Assembly (NCBI GenBank): GCA_018663505.1
Contig: JABJQG010000053.1
Span: 1-64,000, forward strand
Source: Pseudobdellovibrionaceae bacterium
GTDB lineage: Bacteria; Bdellovibrionota; Bdellovibrionia; Bdellovibrionales; UBA1609
Reading direction: 5' to 3'
DNA: 64,000 nt
In this document: in pieces, positions 35,238-43,548 of the stretch
Layout of the letters: each line of letters starts with the position of its first letter
Numbering within the stretch: position 1 is the first letter of the stretch
Translations under genes and position numbers: made by a program
Notes under the pieces: model-generated
What the model was told of the DNA's origin: nothing
What the model saw: the letters and a program-made list of their open reading frames with translations, nothing else
Database searches by the model: none

Positions 35238-35609
35238 TTAGTTTGGATTCGTGTCAGAACACCAAGTCATACTTACATCACCATACTGACAAGAGCGCTC
35301 CCACTGCTGCTCAAATTCGCCTCTATGCGACTGACAACTAACACCGTCCACAATGGCCCATGCTGTACAGTTACTTCGTAAATTGTTGGGATTTATATTG
35401 TTACAAAATTTTTCCTGCCCACAGTTAAAACTGGGACTCTTGGGATGACAGGGCTCCTGACATTGCCGGCTCCATGCTTTGGCCTCTAGATCGGCAAAAG
35501 TACAAATGTCCTTATCCTGTAATGCCCATTCCGTACATCGTGAAACCTCAAATGCTGCCCATATGTTAACGCTCATAATTATTGCTAAAACAGAAAAAAA
35601 TATCTTCAT
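35238..35609 (-). CDS. small secreted Cys-rich protein with an internal repeat
   Basis: The 123-residue product has a signal peptide (IFFSVLAIIMSVNIWA) and about twelve Cys. Two units resemble each other: CTEWALQDKDIC ... EAKAWSRQCQ and CTAWAIVDGVSC ... EQQWERSCQ, so the mature protein is an internal duplication held by disulfides. A similar C-x-EW pattern is seen in the lytic enzyme at 46464 (NCNEWRELDEP). Function unknown. Confidence 0.75.
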   Translation of the reverse strand: MKIFFSVLAIIMSVNIWAAFEVSRCTEWALQDKDICTFADLEAKAWSRQCQEPCHPKSPSFNCGQEKFCNNINPNNLRSNCTAWAIVDGVSCQSHRGEFEQQWERSCQYGDVSMTWCSDTNPN

Positions 35610-35799
35610 TAAATCCCCCCCAGGTTTGTTATTATATATGAGGAATTCTCACTGAATTATATACAGCCTGCGTTAGTAGATACAATTTCTCTTTTAATGA
35701 CTGCGGCTTAGATATGAATGTTTATTTTCGCTTTAAAACTCACTAGACATGGAATTACTAAAATGATAACTTCTCGAGTTCATTGACCATTTTCTATGC

Positions 35800-35888
35800 G
35801 GAGAGGTGGCCGAGTGGTTGAAGGCGCACGCCTGGAACGCGTGTGAGCTCAAAAGGCTCCCAGAGTTCGAATCTCTGTCTCTCCGCCA
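35800..35888 (+). tRNA. tRNA-Ser(GGA)
   Basis: The acceptor arm GGAGAGG pairs with TCTCTCC before a G discriminator and an encoded CCA. The D-arm GGCCGAGTGG, the anticodon loop CTGGAAC with GGA at 35834-35836, a long variable arm (typical of tRNA-Ser) and the T-arm GAGTTCGAATCTC are all present. It reads Ser codons TCC and TCT. Confidence 0.97.
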
Positions 35889-36161
35889 TTTTTCCTTTTA
35901 ACGCGAAAGCTTTCATTAGGGTGTCAGTCATCCTAAGTTTCAACGATTACGAATATATCTACAGATTTCCCAGGTAATTTTTCAGATATAAAAAACGCGA
36001 CCACAAATTAAACTTTATAATATATAAGATGATTAAATAGTTGAGTTAAATATCCAAGCTCACTCCCTGTATTTATTACATTTACCTGTTATTTCCCATT
36101 TTAGCTGATAATAACCTACTGCTTTGTTAACCTGGCTTTTCTATTTCATTATAGGGGGAAT

Positions 36162-36848
36162 ATGAAAAGATATGATTTCTTAATTCTAATAATAATCTTA
36201 TTGACCTCACTCATTACACAAGCAACAGCTCTTCCTTCTGGTGAGATACAACATGATATAAAAATACTGGATGGGTCAGTTGCATTTTGCTTTGACAAGA
36301 ATGATGCCTATGAGAACCGATCGGGAGTCTATTCTGGTACAACACCTATGTTGGAAGTTGATGATAATATATTGATACTCACCATTAAAATTAAGTTTAG
36401 CCAATGCACCAACGATCTCGGAGATTACCAGTTTTCACAAAAATCTCCGTATAAACAATTTTATTACAACTATCAATTACCAGGCTCTGGTGTAATTAAC
36501 AAAACCCAAATCACTCCCAAATTTGTTAGCCTACGTATTGGCAAGGATGGGCAGTACGCTGACTACTTTGAAAAAGCACTTGGACTTCAACCTAAGCAAA
36601 TCCTAAGGCTTAAAATTCCTATGGAATATGTTTTAAACAAGCAATCCTTTCAAAACTACAAAGCAGGTAAGGATATAATCAGCGAACTTGATTACTGGAT
36701 TCACCGTATTATTCACTTTAAAAACCTAGATACTCAATTTGAACAAACTGATATTAAACCTTACGGTATTCGTCGCATTCGTTTTGCAATTAAAAACATA
36801 AACGACGTTCAAGAGATATTTGTTAAATATGACCAAGCTCAGAGGTAA
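36162..36848 (+). CDS. hypothetical secreted protein, 228 aa
   Basis: The signal peptide (FLILIIILLTSLITQATA) follows a GGGGG ribosome site. The mature domain is strand-rich with repeated basic/aromatic patterns (QFYYNYQLPGSGVINKTQIT, FVSLRIGKDGQYADYFEKAL) and two Cys. I do not recognise the family. It stands alone downstream of tRNA-Ser, a common site for acquired genes, but I found no repeat of the tRNA end to mark an island. Confidence 0.75.
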   Translation: MKRYDFLILIIILLTSLITQATALPSGEIQHDIKILDGSVAFCFDKNDAYENRSGVYSGTTPMLEVDDNILILTIKIKFSQCTNDLGDYQFSQKSPYKQFYYNYQLPGSGVINKTQITPKFVSLRIGKDGQYADYFEKALGLQPKQILRLKIPMEYVLNKQSFQNYKAGKDIISELDYWIHRIIHFKNLDTQFEQTDIKPYGIRRIRFAIKNINDVQEIFVKYDQAQR

Positions 36849-37044
36849 ATATTTAGAGTATTTTTTCGATGGCCCTTTAGATGAAAGCAGATATTGAATT
36901 AATAGCTAAGCAGTAGCAAAAAAACTCATTTTTCTGAAGTTCAAATCTAAGTAAATATCTATGATTAACTGCTACACCTCTTACCATAGCCAATAATTTA
37001 CAATTATTATTGAACAAAAATCTGCCCTTATCTGGGGCTGTGGT

Positions 37045-37068
37045 CTATATTGCTAAATAGCAATATAG
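37045..37068. repeat. perfect 11-bp inverted repeat downstream of the beta-helix gene
   Basis: CTATATTGCTA and TAGCAATATAG are exact complements around AA, only two bases past the stop of the minus-strand gene at 37071. No T-run follows on either strand, so it may be an mRNA 3' end stabiliser or a protein-binding palindrome. Confidence 0.7.
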
Positions 37069-37070
37069 CC

Positions 37071-38306
37071 CTACTCTCCTTCTTTTGATGGACAATAATT
37101 GTTATAGGCTGCTTTTAGGTTGCTATAAAATTCACTCATATCATCATGAGTAGCAAAGGCTAACCCTACTTTTACTTTTTTATCTCTAAAATAGGCAAGA
37201 GCTCCTCTTTGGTCATAATTGTAACTCAGCTTATCATTCTCAAAGTGTTTATCGTTAAAACTGACTTCTTCCGCCGCAATGGCCATGTAGTAAGCCTTAA
37301 CTTTCGTTACATTTTCATTACTGTAATATCTTTCGGCACGGGCATAGTGCTCCCCAATATAATCATCAAGGCTCTTTAAGGATGCATCTTGAGCTTTTAT
37401 AGTATTAAATGAAGATCTGTCTTGGTAACTCAAATTATCAGTTTTCATAAGCACACTTAAGTTTGGCTTATATATTTTAGTGTCATAACGTAGGTTGGTT
37501 TTAACCTTTTTAGTAAGATTGCCATGTTGATCTTTACCATAAAAGTAAACAGTACACGGGTCTTCGCTTGAAATTTTCATGCGGGCCACTCCTGAGCTCT
37601 TTACCCATATACTGCTTGCAGTATACTCCAACCTCAATGCTCCCACACCATAGCCATGTAAGCTATCTTTTGCTTTTGTTAAATAGGCCCTGGCTTTTCT
37701 ACGTTTTTCTTTAATTTTTTCAGATTTAGCATTTTGCCTTTGATCTTTTTCTGCTTGAGCTTGCTGATTTCGAGCTCTTTGCCGTCTTTTACTCTCAGCT
37801 CGGCGCTCAGCTAGTTTAGCTTGATGTTGAGCATCCAGGTCAGCTTGAGAAAATTCAGGAGCATAATGCTTTCCTTGAGTTAAAATTTCATCTTGAGATT
37901 TGTACCACCCCGAAAGTTTTGCCTCTCCGCGAATCTCAGAATTCACAACTTGTACTTGATCCTGAATGCGAGCTGATCCATGAACTTGTGATTCTCCAAG
38001 AATAACAGCATTCCCTTTAATTATTGCTCGTCCGTAGACCTCAGCATTTCCCTTAATCACTACACGGCCAAGCACTCGTGCACGATCATACAATTGCCCA
38101 TTTTCACAAACAGCCGCTGTTTTTGCTAAAAATAGGTCGTCATTGTCATCAACATACGCCGTGTGTGCCACAAACCCACCTTGTTGAGGATTTCTTCTGC
38201 GATAATTAGTATAATAATAGCCTTCTTCTCCTGGACAAAGTGAACTGGTGGCGGCAAAAACCTCCTGAACCATTAAAACAATTAAAATCAATAATATGTG
38301 CTTCAT
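37071..38306 (-). CDS. secreted protein with left-handed beta-helix-like repeats
   Basis: I use ATG 38306 (AAGGAT upstream), which puts the signal MKHILLILIVLMVQEVFA first. Residues about 65-140 show repeating hexapeptide-like rungs (GRVVIKGNAEVYGRAIIKGN, AVILGESQVHGSARI, EIRGEAKLSG), as in left-handed beta-helix proteins. Then comes a charged, probably coiled-coil stretch (AERRAESKRRQRARNQQAQA to about residue 210), then a globular C-terminal domain. The helix rungs may form a fibrous or ligand-binding part on the cell surface. Family otherwise unknown. Confidence 0.75.
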   Translation of the reverse strand: MKHILLILIVLMVQEVFAATSSLCPGEEGYYYTNYRRRNPQQGGFVAHTAYVDDNDDLFLAKTAAVCENGQLYDRARVLGRVVIKGNAEVYGRAIIKGNAVILGESQVHGSARIQDQVQVVNSEIRGEAKLSGWYKSQDEILTQGKHYAPEFSQADLDAQHQAKLAERRAESKRRQRARNQQAQAEKDQRQNAKSEKIKEKRRKARAYLTKAKDSLHGYGVGALRLEYTASSIWVKSSGVARMKISSEDPCTVYFYGKDQHGNLTKKVKTNLRYDTKIYKPNLSVLMKTDNLSYQDRSSFNTIKAQDASLKSLDDYIGEHYARAERYYSNENVTKVKAYYMAIAAEEVSFNDKHFENDKLSYNYDQRGALAYFRDKKVKVGLAFATHDDMSEFYSNLKAAYNNYCPSKEGE

Positions 38307-38595
38307 ATTTAGTATCCTTACTGTGAACAAATAATAGAAAAACAATACGGATTATATCACACATACTTTAAGAATCTTAAAAAATTCATTAAAATGAAAA
38401 AAAGGTAAAAAAAACGGTTTCCATTTCAAAAAAATACACTGTCACCTCCAGTAAGTGAATGTTGAATGCCAGAGCACCTGCTAGCCACTTTAGTGCAACT
38501 CATATATAGCTGTAGAAGTGACCAATGCTGACTCTGATGCTGGCCTATATCAGCCTAAAATGGTTTAAACGGTACTTTTATTTTAGCCTCTAAAA

Positions 38596-39246
38596 TTACA
38601 ACTTATTCTGGGGAAGATTCTTGTTTAGTAATAAACCAGCCCCGAGCAGCGTGGCCTTATAATAAGAATTACAATGTTTATAATCCTTAAGTGAGACCAT
38701 GCGCACCACCGTTCCAATAATTAGGTTTTGGATAGACATCGCTGTTGCCTCCACATTACCATTTTTTTTTAATTTAATACTTGTAGATAGGATAGTTTTA
38801 AATCGTTCAAGACCTGTTTTTAAAAGATGTGAGTTAATTTTATAAAACTCATCATTCACACCCGCTAGATGGTAGACTATTAAAAAGAAATTTGCAGCCT
38901 GAGGGTGCGCTAAAAGCCACTGGAATGTACCTTGAATTACTGCCGCAACTTTTTCTTCTAAATCCATTTTCCCATCTAGGGCCTGCAACGTGAACTCTTG
39001 TCCCTGCCTTCCTAAAACTGAAAATAACTCTAATAATATTTCATCAGTATTTTTAAAATGATAAATAATAAGTGATTTAGCCATCCCTGTTGCTCTGGAA
39101 ATTTCTGAAATACTTAGCTTTTTAACTCCATGACTTACAACTATGTTTAGAGCCGATTCTAATATTAATATTTTTTTTGTCTCTGCTTTGGAAAGAGGGG
39201 TTTGGAGAAAACGACCCCAGGCTAAAGATTTTGGAACTTTTATCAT
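38596..39246 (-). CDS. TetR-family transcriptional regulator
   Basis: The ATG at 39246 has GAAGGAG seven bases upstream; an earlier TTG is unlikely. The N-terminal helix-turn-helix is clear (ILESALNIVVSHGVKKLSIS, EISRATGMAKSLIIYHFKNT), the TetR hallmark. The C-terminal ligand domain (about residues 65-216) is unassigned. TetR proteins usually repress a neighbouring gene, but none is adjacent on a shared promoter except the lipoprotein gene at 39449 (divergent, 202-base spacer), a reasonable target. Confidence 0.88.
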   Translation of the reverse strand: MIKVPKSLAWGRFLQTPLSKAETKKILILESALNIVVSHGVKKLSISEISRATGMAKSLIIYHFKNTDEILLELFSVLGRQGQEFTLQALDGKMDLEEKVAAVIQGTFQWLLAHPQAANFFLIVYHLAGVNDEFYKINSHLLKTGLERFKTILSTSIKLKKNGNVEATAMSIQNLIIGTVVRMVSLKDYKHCNSYYKATLLGAGLLLNKNLPQNKL

Positions 39247-39448
39247 TTTAGTCTCCTTCAATTACTTATGCTGAACCCTCATCATAAGTATTTCTAAATT
39301 CTCTTTCAGTATAAATATAAACACTGTATAAATTTTACAATATTATGACGAATGTTAGATAAAACATTACAACTGATCTAAAAAATGCGACGAAAGTCAT
39401 AATTGAGGCTTAGCTCAATTAATAGACAAAAAATACCTGGAGGTAAAT

Positions 39449-40006
39449 ATGAAAAAGAGTATATTAATCGGAATGGCTATCATGGGATTAACACTAGCTT
39501 CTTGTGCAAAGAAAACTCATCATCCCACAACAGTAAAAGAAGATCCTGTAGCAAAACAAGATCCAGAAAAGAGTCAGGAGGAGCCTGAGACCAATATCAT
39601 TAACAAAGTTAAGGATCCTGTTTATATGCAAATCCCAGGTATTAGTTACTTGTGTACTTACCAAGAATTTTATTTAGATGAGCCAGTTGGAGAACCTCAG
39701 CAAATGGCTTTAGCCCTTCTTGAGGGAAAAATAACATTTTATTTAGGCAATGAAGATTTAACCGACTTTCAGCAACTTAATCTTTTTGAGTCAAATGAAA
39801 TAGTTATTACCGAATTAGACTTAACCCAGGACCATAATAAGAGATATTTTAAAGCTAAAAGAAAAATTCAAATCACTGAACATCGAAAATATGATTTTCG
39901 CTTTAAGTTTTCAAGAAGACGGAATGCTGGAAGATTAGAGATTAATGGCAAACAGGCGTTTAAAGCTAATAACTGTATTGATTTAACTAGTGATATGACT
40001 CTATAG
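39449..40006 (+). CDS. hypothetical lipoprotein, 185 aa
   Basis: The signal peptide and lipobox MKKSILIGMAIMGLTLASC give the lipid Cys19, after a GGAGG ribosome site. A Lys/Glu/Pro-rich linker follows to about residue 50, then a strand-rich domain with a Cys pair (SYLCTYQ, NNCIDL). I do not know the family. A decayed copy of its last 27 codons lies at 41645-41725, which shows this 3' end was part of a tandem duplication with the next gene. Confidence 0.75.
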   Translation: MKKSILIGMAIMGLTLASCAKKTHHPTTVKEDPVAKQDPEKSQEEPETNIINKVKDPVYMQIPGISYLCTYQEFYLDEPVGEPQQMALALLEGKITFYLGNEDLTDFQQLNLFESNEIVITELDLTQDHNKRYFKAKRKIQITEHRKYDFRFKFSRRRNAGRLEINGKQAFKANNCIDLTSDMTL

Positions 40007-40057
40007 ATTTAATGGTTTTCCATTAGGAGGTCTTTATCATATGTCACACATATGACT

Positions 40058-41461
40058 TTACAAAATAGAGGCCTTTGAAAATATATTTTTGCAAGCACTA
40101 CTGGTTGAACTGTAATTTATTGTATTTAAGTAGAACATGTCATATGTGTCTGGGTAGACTAAATGTGAGGATCCTGAGGGATCCCTTAGATGGAACTGCC
40201 CTGGATATTTTTTACGAAAATCAGGATCCCCCTTCTGTCTTTTTTCAACTGCTTCAACTATTCTTTTGGGTAAGCTTTTAGCATCTATGTATTGAATATC
40301 CTTATCAGAGAGTTTCTTGCGATCTATCCTTATAGGTCTACGGAAAGGATAACTTTTTAGAGTTTTAAACACCTGGCTCTGCATATGGATCTCATTAAAT
40401 TTCCTAGCAGAAATAGCAAGGATGTACTCTCCACTTTTTTTTAGATCCTGAGGATAGAATTCAACATGAAACCCTAAGGTCTTAAAAAGTCTTTTTCCCA
40501 CGGCATCTGTATGTGCGTACAGAGTGGTTTCTAGCAAGTCTGCATATTGTAGATGCTGAGCCAATGTCGCTACCATTTCAGTAAAACTAACAGCACTTTT
40601 GTGTGCCTCCCTACCAAAACGCTTTATCTCAACCACTCTACGCTGATTGAATGATCTTCCTTTTAATTTTATCTGCGGAAACTCAACCTCAATTGGAATT
40701 CTGGCGTCTAGAAACAATCTATTTGGTGACCCATCTATAGTTAAAAATCCGGCCATAAACTCTTTTGTAACTAGGTCCGAATAAATAAAGAAAAACATTC
40801 TTTCAAAGGGTAAAATTTTATTCTCAGATTCAATCTGTTCAATAAAATTTTCAGAGAATACTTTACGAGATTTATGCTCTTGCTGTTGTTTAAAGATTTT
40901 TGTAATTTCATTTAGAGCAAAATTTATAGTAGAAGCATGCCAACTGTGCATGGTTTTTAAGACCGATGCTCCACCGTCACCAAAACTTATATTCGCACTA
41001 TTTTTAGGTGCAAAATGAGCTTCTTTTTTAGGTAATTTGCGTTTTATCTTTTTGGACCATGGGAAGGTAAAACTTTCCATTTTAACCTTTGATAGATCTA
41101 TCTCGGTATATCCGCTTTCAGCCAAAATAGTTTTCCTCTCATCATAATTTTTATCATATAGCATATTTAAACCATTCCAAATAGGTGCACCATATTTTGG
41201 ATTAGTAGACATTTCATTGACTACACCTAAACTTTCAGTTTCTGTTGGAGTAAAGGAGTGGTATAAGGGATTTGTTGTGCTTGTTGGTAAAATGGCACCT
41301 ACCCTGGTGAGTACTGGAACCCCCTTTATTTCTAGGGTGAAGGACTCTTTCTCTCTAGAGTTATTGAAATTCACCATCTCAACTGATGAAATACGTTGAC
41401 CTTTTTCAGCAGAAAAAGCCAATGGAGAAGTCAGACAAAATATAAAAATCAATAATTTCAT
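40058..41461 (-). CDS. secreted GNAT-like (acyl)transferase, copy 1
   Basis: The start at 41461 is the one shared with copy 2 (MKLLIFIFCLTS); no strong ribosome site is seen for either candidate. After the signal peptide the N-terminal 180 residues are unassigned. The C-terminal part looks like a GNAT/FeeM-type N-acyltransferase fold: VVEIKRFGREAHKS, FTEMVATLAQHLQYADLLET and the acetyl-CoA-site pattern HTDAVGKRLFKTLGFHVEF. Most GNAT enzymes are cytoplasmic; a signal peptide makes this unusual, and autoinducer-type synthases share the E-x-x-RF element. About 470 residues. Confidence 0.7.
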   Translation of the reverse strand: MKLLIFIFCLTSPLAFSAEKGQRISSVEMVNFNNSREKESFTLEIKGVPVLTRVGAILPTSTTNPLYHSFTPTETESLGVVNEMSTNPKYGAPIWNGLNMLYDKNYDERKTILAESGYTEIDLSKVKMESFTFPWSKKIKRKLPKKEAHFAPKNSANISFGDGGASVLKTMHSWHASTINFALNEITKIFKQQQEHKSRKVFSENFIEQIESENKILPFERMFFFIYSDLVTKEFMAGFLTIDGSPNRLFLDARIPIEVEFPQIKLKGRSFNQRRVVEIKRFGREAHKSAVSFTEMVATLAQHLQYADLLETTLYAHTDAVGKRLFKTLGFHVEFYPQDLKKSGEYILAISARKFNEIHMQSQVFKTLKSYPFRRPIRIDRKKLSDKDIQYIDAKSLPKRIVEAVEKRQKGDPDFRKKYPGQFHLRDPSGSSHLVYPDTYDMFYLNTINYSSTSSACKNIFSKASIL

Positions 41462-41644
41462 AGAGATATTTAAATACATATTGCAGGTGTTGTTTTATCA
41501 CCAAAGAGAGAACGGTTAGTGGGTTATTATTGTTAAAAACAATTATATCATGGGTTGCTGAGGCCTCTGGATATTTTTAGGTATATTGAAAATAAGTAAT
41601 TATACGACATAAATTGCAAAAAAAATACAATACTTTGACCTTGT

Positions 41645-41725
41645 GCTGGAAAATTAGAAATCAATATCAAACAGGTGTTTAAAGTAAACAACTGAGTTGA
41701 TTTAAATAGTGAAAATACTTTTTAG
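41645..41725 (+). pseudogene. decayed 3' end of the lipoprotein gene (duplication scar)
   Basis: The 27 codons read AGKLEINIKQVFKVNN, stop, VDLNSENTF, stop. They align codon by codon with the end of the lipoprotein at 39926-40006 (AGRLEINGKQAFKANNCIDL...), with the Cys codon turned to TGA. The flanking text between gene and transferase (GGTCTTTATCATAT ... GAGGCCTTTGAAAATAT) is also shared. Confidence 0.9.
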
Positions 41726-41776
41726 ATTTGATAGCTTTTCATTTGGTGGTCTTTATCATATACATCAAATGTGGTG

Positions 41777-43117
41777 TTACAACACGGAGGCCTTTGAAAA
41801 TATTTTTTTACAAGCATTCTTACTGGCTGAACTGTAATTTATTGTATCTAAATAAAACATATCATATGAGTTTTCATAGACTAAATTTGAGGATCCTGAG
41901 GGATCCAGTAAGTAGAATTTCCCTGGATATTTTTTTCGAAAGCCTAAATCCCTTTTCTGTTTTTCCTCAACGGCTTCAACAATTCTATTGGGTAGGCTTT
42001 GAGTATCAAAGTATTTGATCTCCTTATCAGGGAGTGCAGTACGATCAAGATTTAAAGGTCTACGAAAAGGATACTTTTTTAGAGTTTTAAAAACCTGGCT
42101 CCGCATATGGATCTCATTAAATCTCCAAGCAGACATTTCAAGGATGTATTCTCCATTTTTTTTAAGATCCTCAGGGTAGAATTCAACATGAAACCCCAAG
42201 GTCTTAAAAAGTCTTTTTCCGGCGGCATCTGTATGTGCGTACAGAGTGGTTTCTAGCAAGTCTGCATATTCTAGATGTTGAGCCAATGTCGCTACCATTT
42301 CAGTAAAGTTAACAGCACTCTTATGTGGTTCACGACCAAAACGTTTTATCTCAACAACTCTCTGCTCGTTTATAGCTCTTCCACTTAATCTTAAGTGCGG
42401 AAATTCAACCTCAATTGGAATACGATTATCTGATAATATTCTGTGTGGTGACCCATCTATGGTAAGGAAACCAGCCATAAACTCATTTGTAACAAGGTCT
42501 GAATAAATAAAGAAAAGCATCCTTTCAAAGGGTAAAACTCTATTTTCCGATTCAATCTGTTTTATAAATTTCTCAGAGAATACTGTGCGTGCTTTATTCT
42601 CTTTTTGCTGTTTAAAAATATTGGTAATTTCACTTAGAGCATTGTTGACCAAAGATCCATACCATTTATAAATAGTCTTTGCGCTATCATATTTAATATT
42701 TGTTATCTCTCCGTATTTATACAGAGCAAAGTGCGAATCTGGTTTTGGCTGCATCCATGAAGGCCAAGCAATAGTATTAACTTTAGCTCTTCTCTTTTCT
42801 CGATTTTGTTCATTTAGCACATTTAAACTAGTCCAAATAGGCGCACCATATTTTGGGTTTATAGAAGTCTCATGTACTACGCCAAGAGTTTCAGGATCTG
42901 TTGGAGTAAAGGGGGATTGGCTCAAATCTAATATGCCTGTTGGTAAAATAGCACCTACCCTGGTGAGTACTGGAACCCCCTTTATTTCTAGGTTGAATGA
43001 TTCTTCAGTTATAGAGTTATTGATATTAACCATCTTAACTGATGAAATTCGTTGACCTTTTTCAGCAGACAAAACCATTCGAGAGATCAAGCAAAATATT
43101 AAGATTATTAACTTCAT
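41777..43117 (-). CDS. secreted GNAT-like (acyl)transferase, copy 2
   Basis: This tandem paralogue of the gene at 40058 is similar along its whole length (for example VVEIKRFGREPHKSAV, HTDAAGKRLFKTLGFHVEF, LLDPSGSSNLVYENSYDMFY). The main divergence is around residues 110-150, where an insert/deletion has occurred. The signal peptide is MKLIILIFCLISRMVLSA. Both copies look intact, so both may be used, perhaps with different substrates. The start is chosen by alignment to copy 1. Confidence 0.7.
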   Translation of the reverse strand: MKLIILIFCLISRMVLSAEKGQRISSVKMVNINNSITEESFNLEIKGVPVLTRVGAILPTGILDLSQSPFTPTDPETLGVVHETSINPKYGAPIWTSLNVLNEQNREKRRAKVNTIAWPSWMQPKPDSHFALYKYGEITNIKYDSAKTIYKWYGSLVNNALSEITNIFKQQKENKARTVFSEKFIKQIESENRVLPFERMLFFIYSDLVTNEFMAGFLTIDGSPHRILSDNRIPIEVEFPHLRLSGRAINEQRVVEIKRFGREPHKSAVNFTEMVATLAQHLEYADLLETTLYAHTDAAGKRLFKTLGFHVEFYPEDLKKNGEYILEMSAWRFNEIHMRSQVFKTLKKYPFRRPLNLDRTALPDKEIKYFDTQSLPNRIVEAVEEKQKRDLGFRKKYPGKFYLLDPSGSSNLVYENSYDMFYLDTINYSSASKNACKKIFSKASVL

Positions 43118-43389
43118 AAACAAATTCAACTACATATAGCCGATGTTGTGTAAACTTCCAAAAAGTAGAAGGTTAACTGGTTATTTTGGTTTTTTATAAT
43201 TTAATGATTATATCATGGGTTTCTGATTCCTCTGGAAATTATTAGACAAATTGAAAAGATGTCATTAAATTACAAATATTTCTAAACAAAGCACAATACT
43301 TTGACCTTATCATTTGCCTTTAATGCTCTGATTTTCGTGTGTTTTTACCTCAGGGAATCGGTTAAATTAAAACTCAAAGTACTTCAATA
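43118..43389. other. spacer upstream of copy 2, right boundary of the duplication
   Basis: The first part is similar to the spacer upstream of copy 1 (TTATATCATGGGTT shared). Similarity ends at CAATACTTTGACCTT (43294-43308), which matches 41628-41642, the junction of the two units. No gene is seen. Confidence 0.6.
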
Positions 43390-43548
43390 CTAAAATAAAT
43401 TAATTGGTGGCTCTGGTAGATCAAAATACTGATATCCACCCCCTATATCTAAAACCACATTCGACCCATTTGTTCCAAATGGTCCGATTTTATCACCATA
43501 ACCTACCGAAGCATGAATACGGCCCAAACTTCTGAATTGGTTTATCTT
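43390..43548 (-). pseudogene. 52-codon in-frame tail after the histidine kinase stop, probable gene remnant
   Basis: Directly after the kinase TAG, in the same frame, 52 codons read KINQFRSLGRIHASVGYGDK, IGPFGTNGSNVVLDIGGGYQ, YFDLPEPPINLF and a stop. The Gly/Tyr-rich, strand-like text ending in Phe resembles the C-terminus of an outer-membrane barrel, not a kinase. It is either the decayed end of a lost gene or, less likely, a readthrough extension. Confidence 0.5.

Noticed and set aside
35862-35888. tRNA-Ser 3' end as an attachment site of an integrated island
   Set aside because: I found no second copy of the 3' end and no integrase gene in the window.
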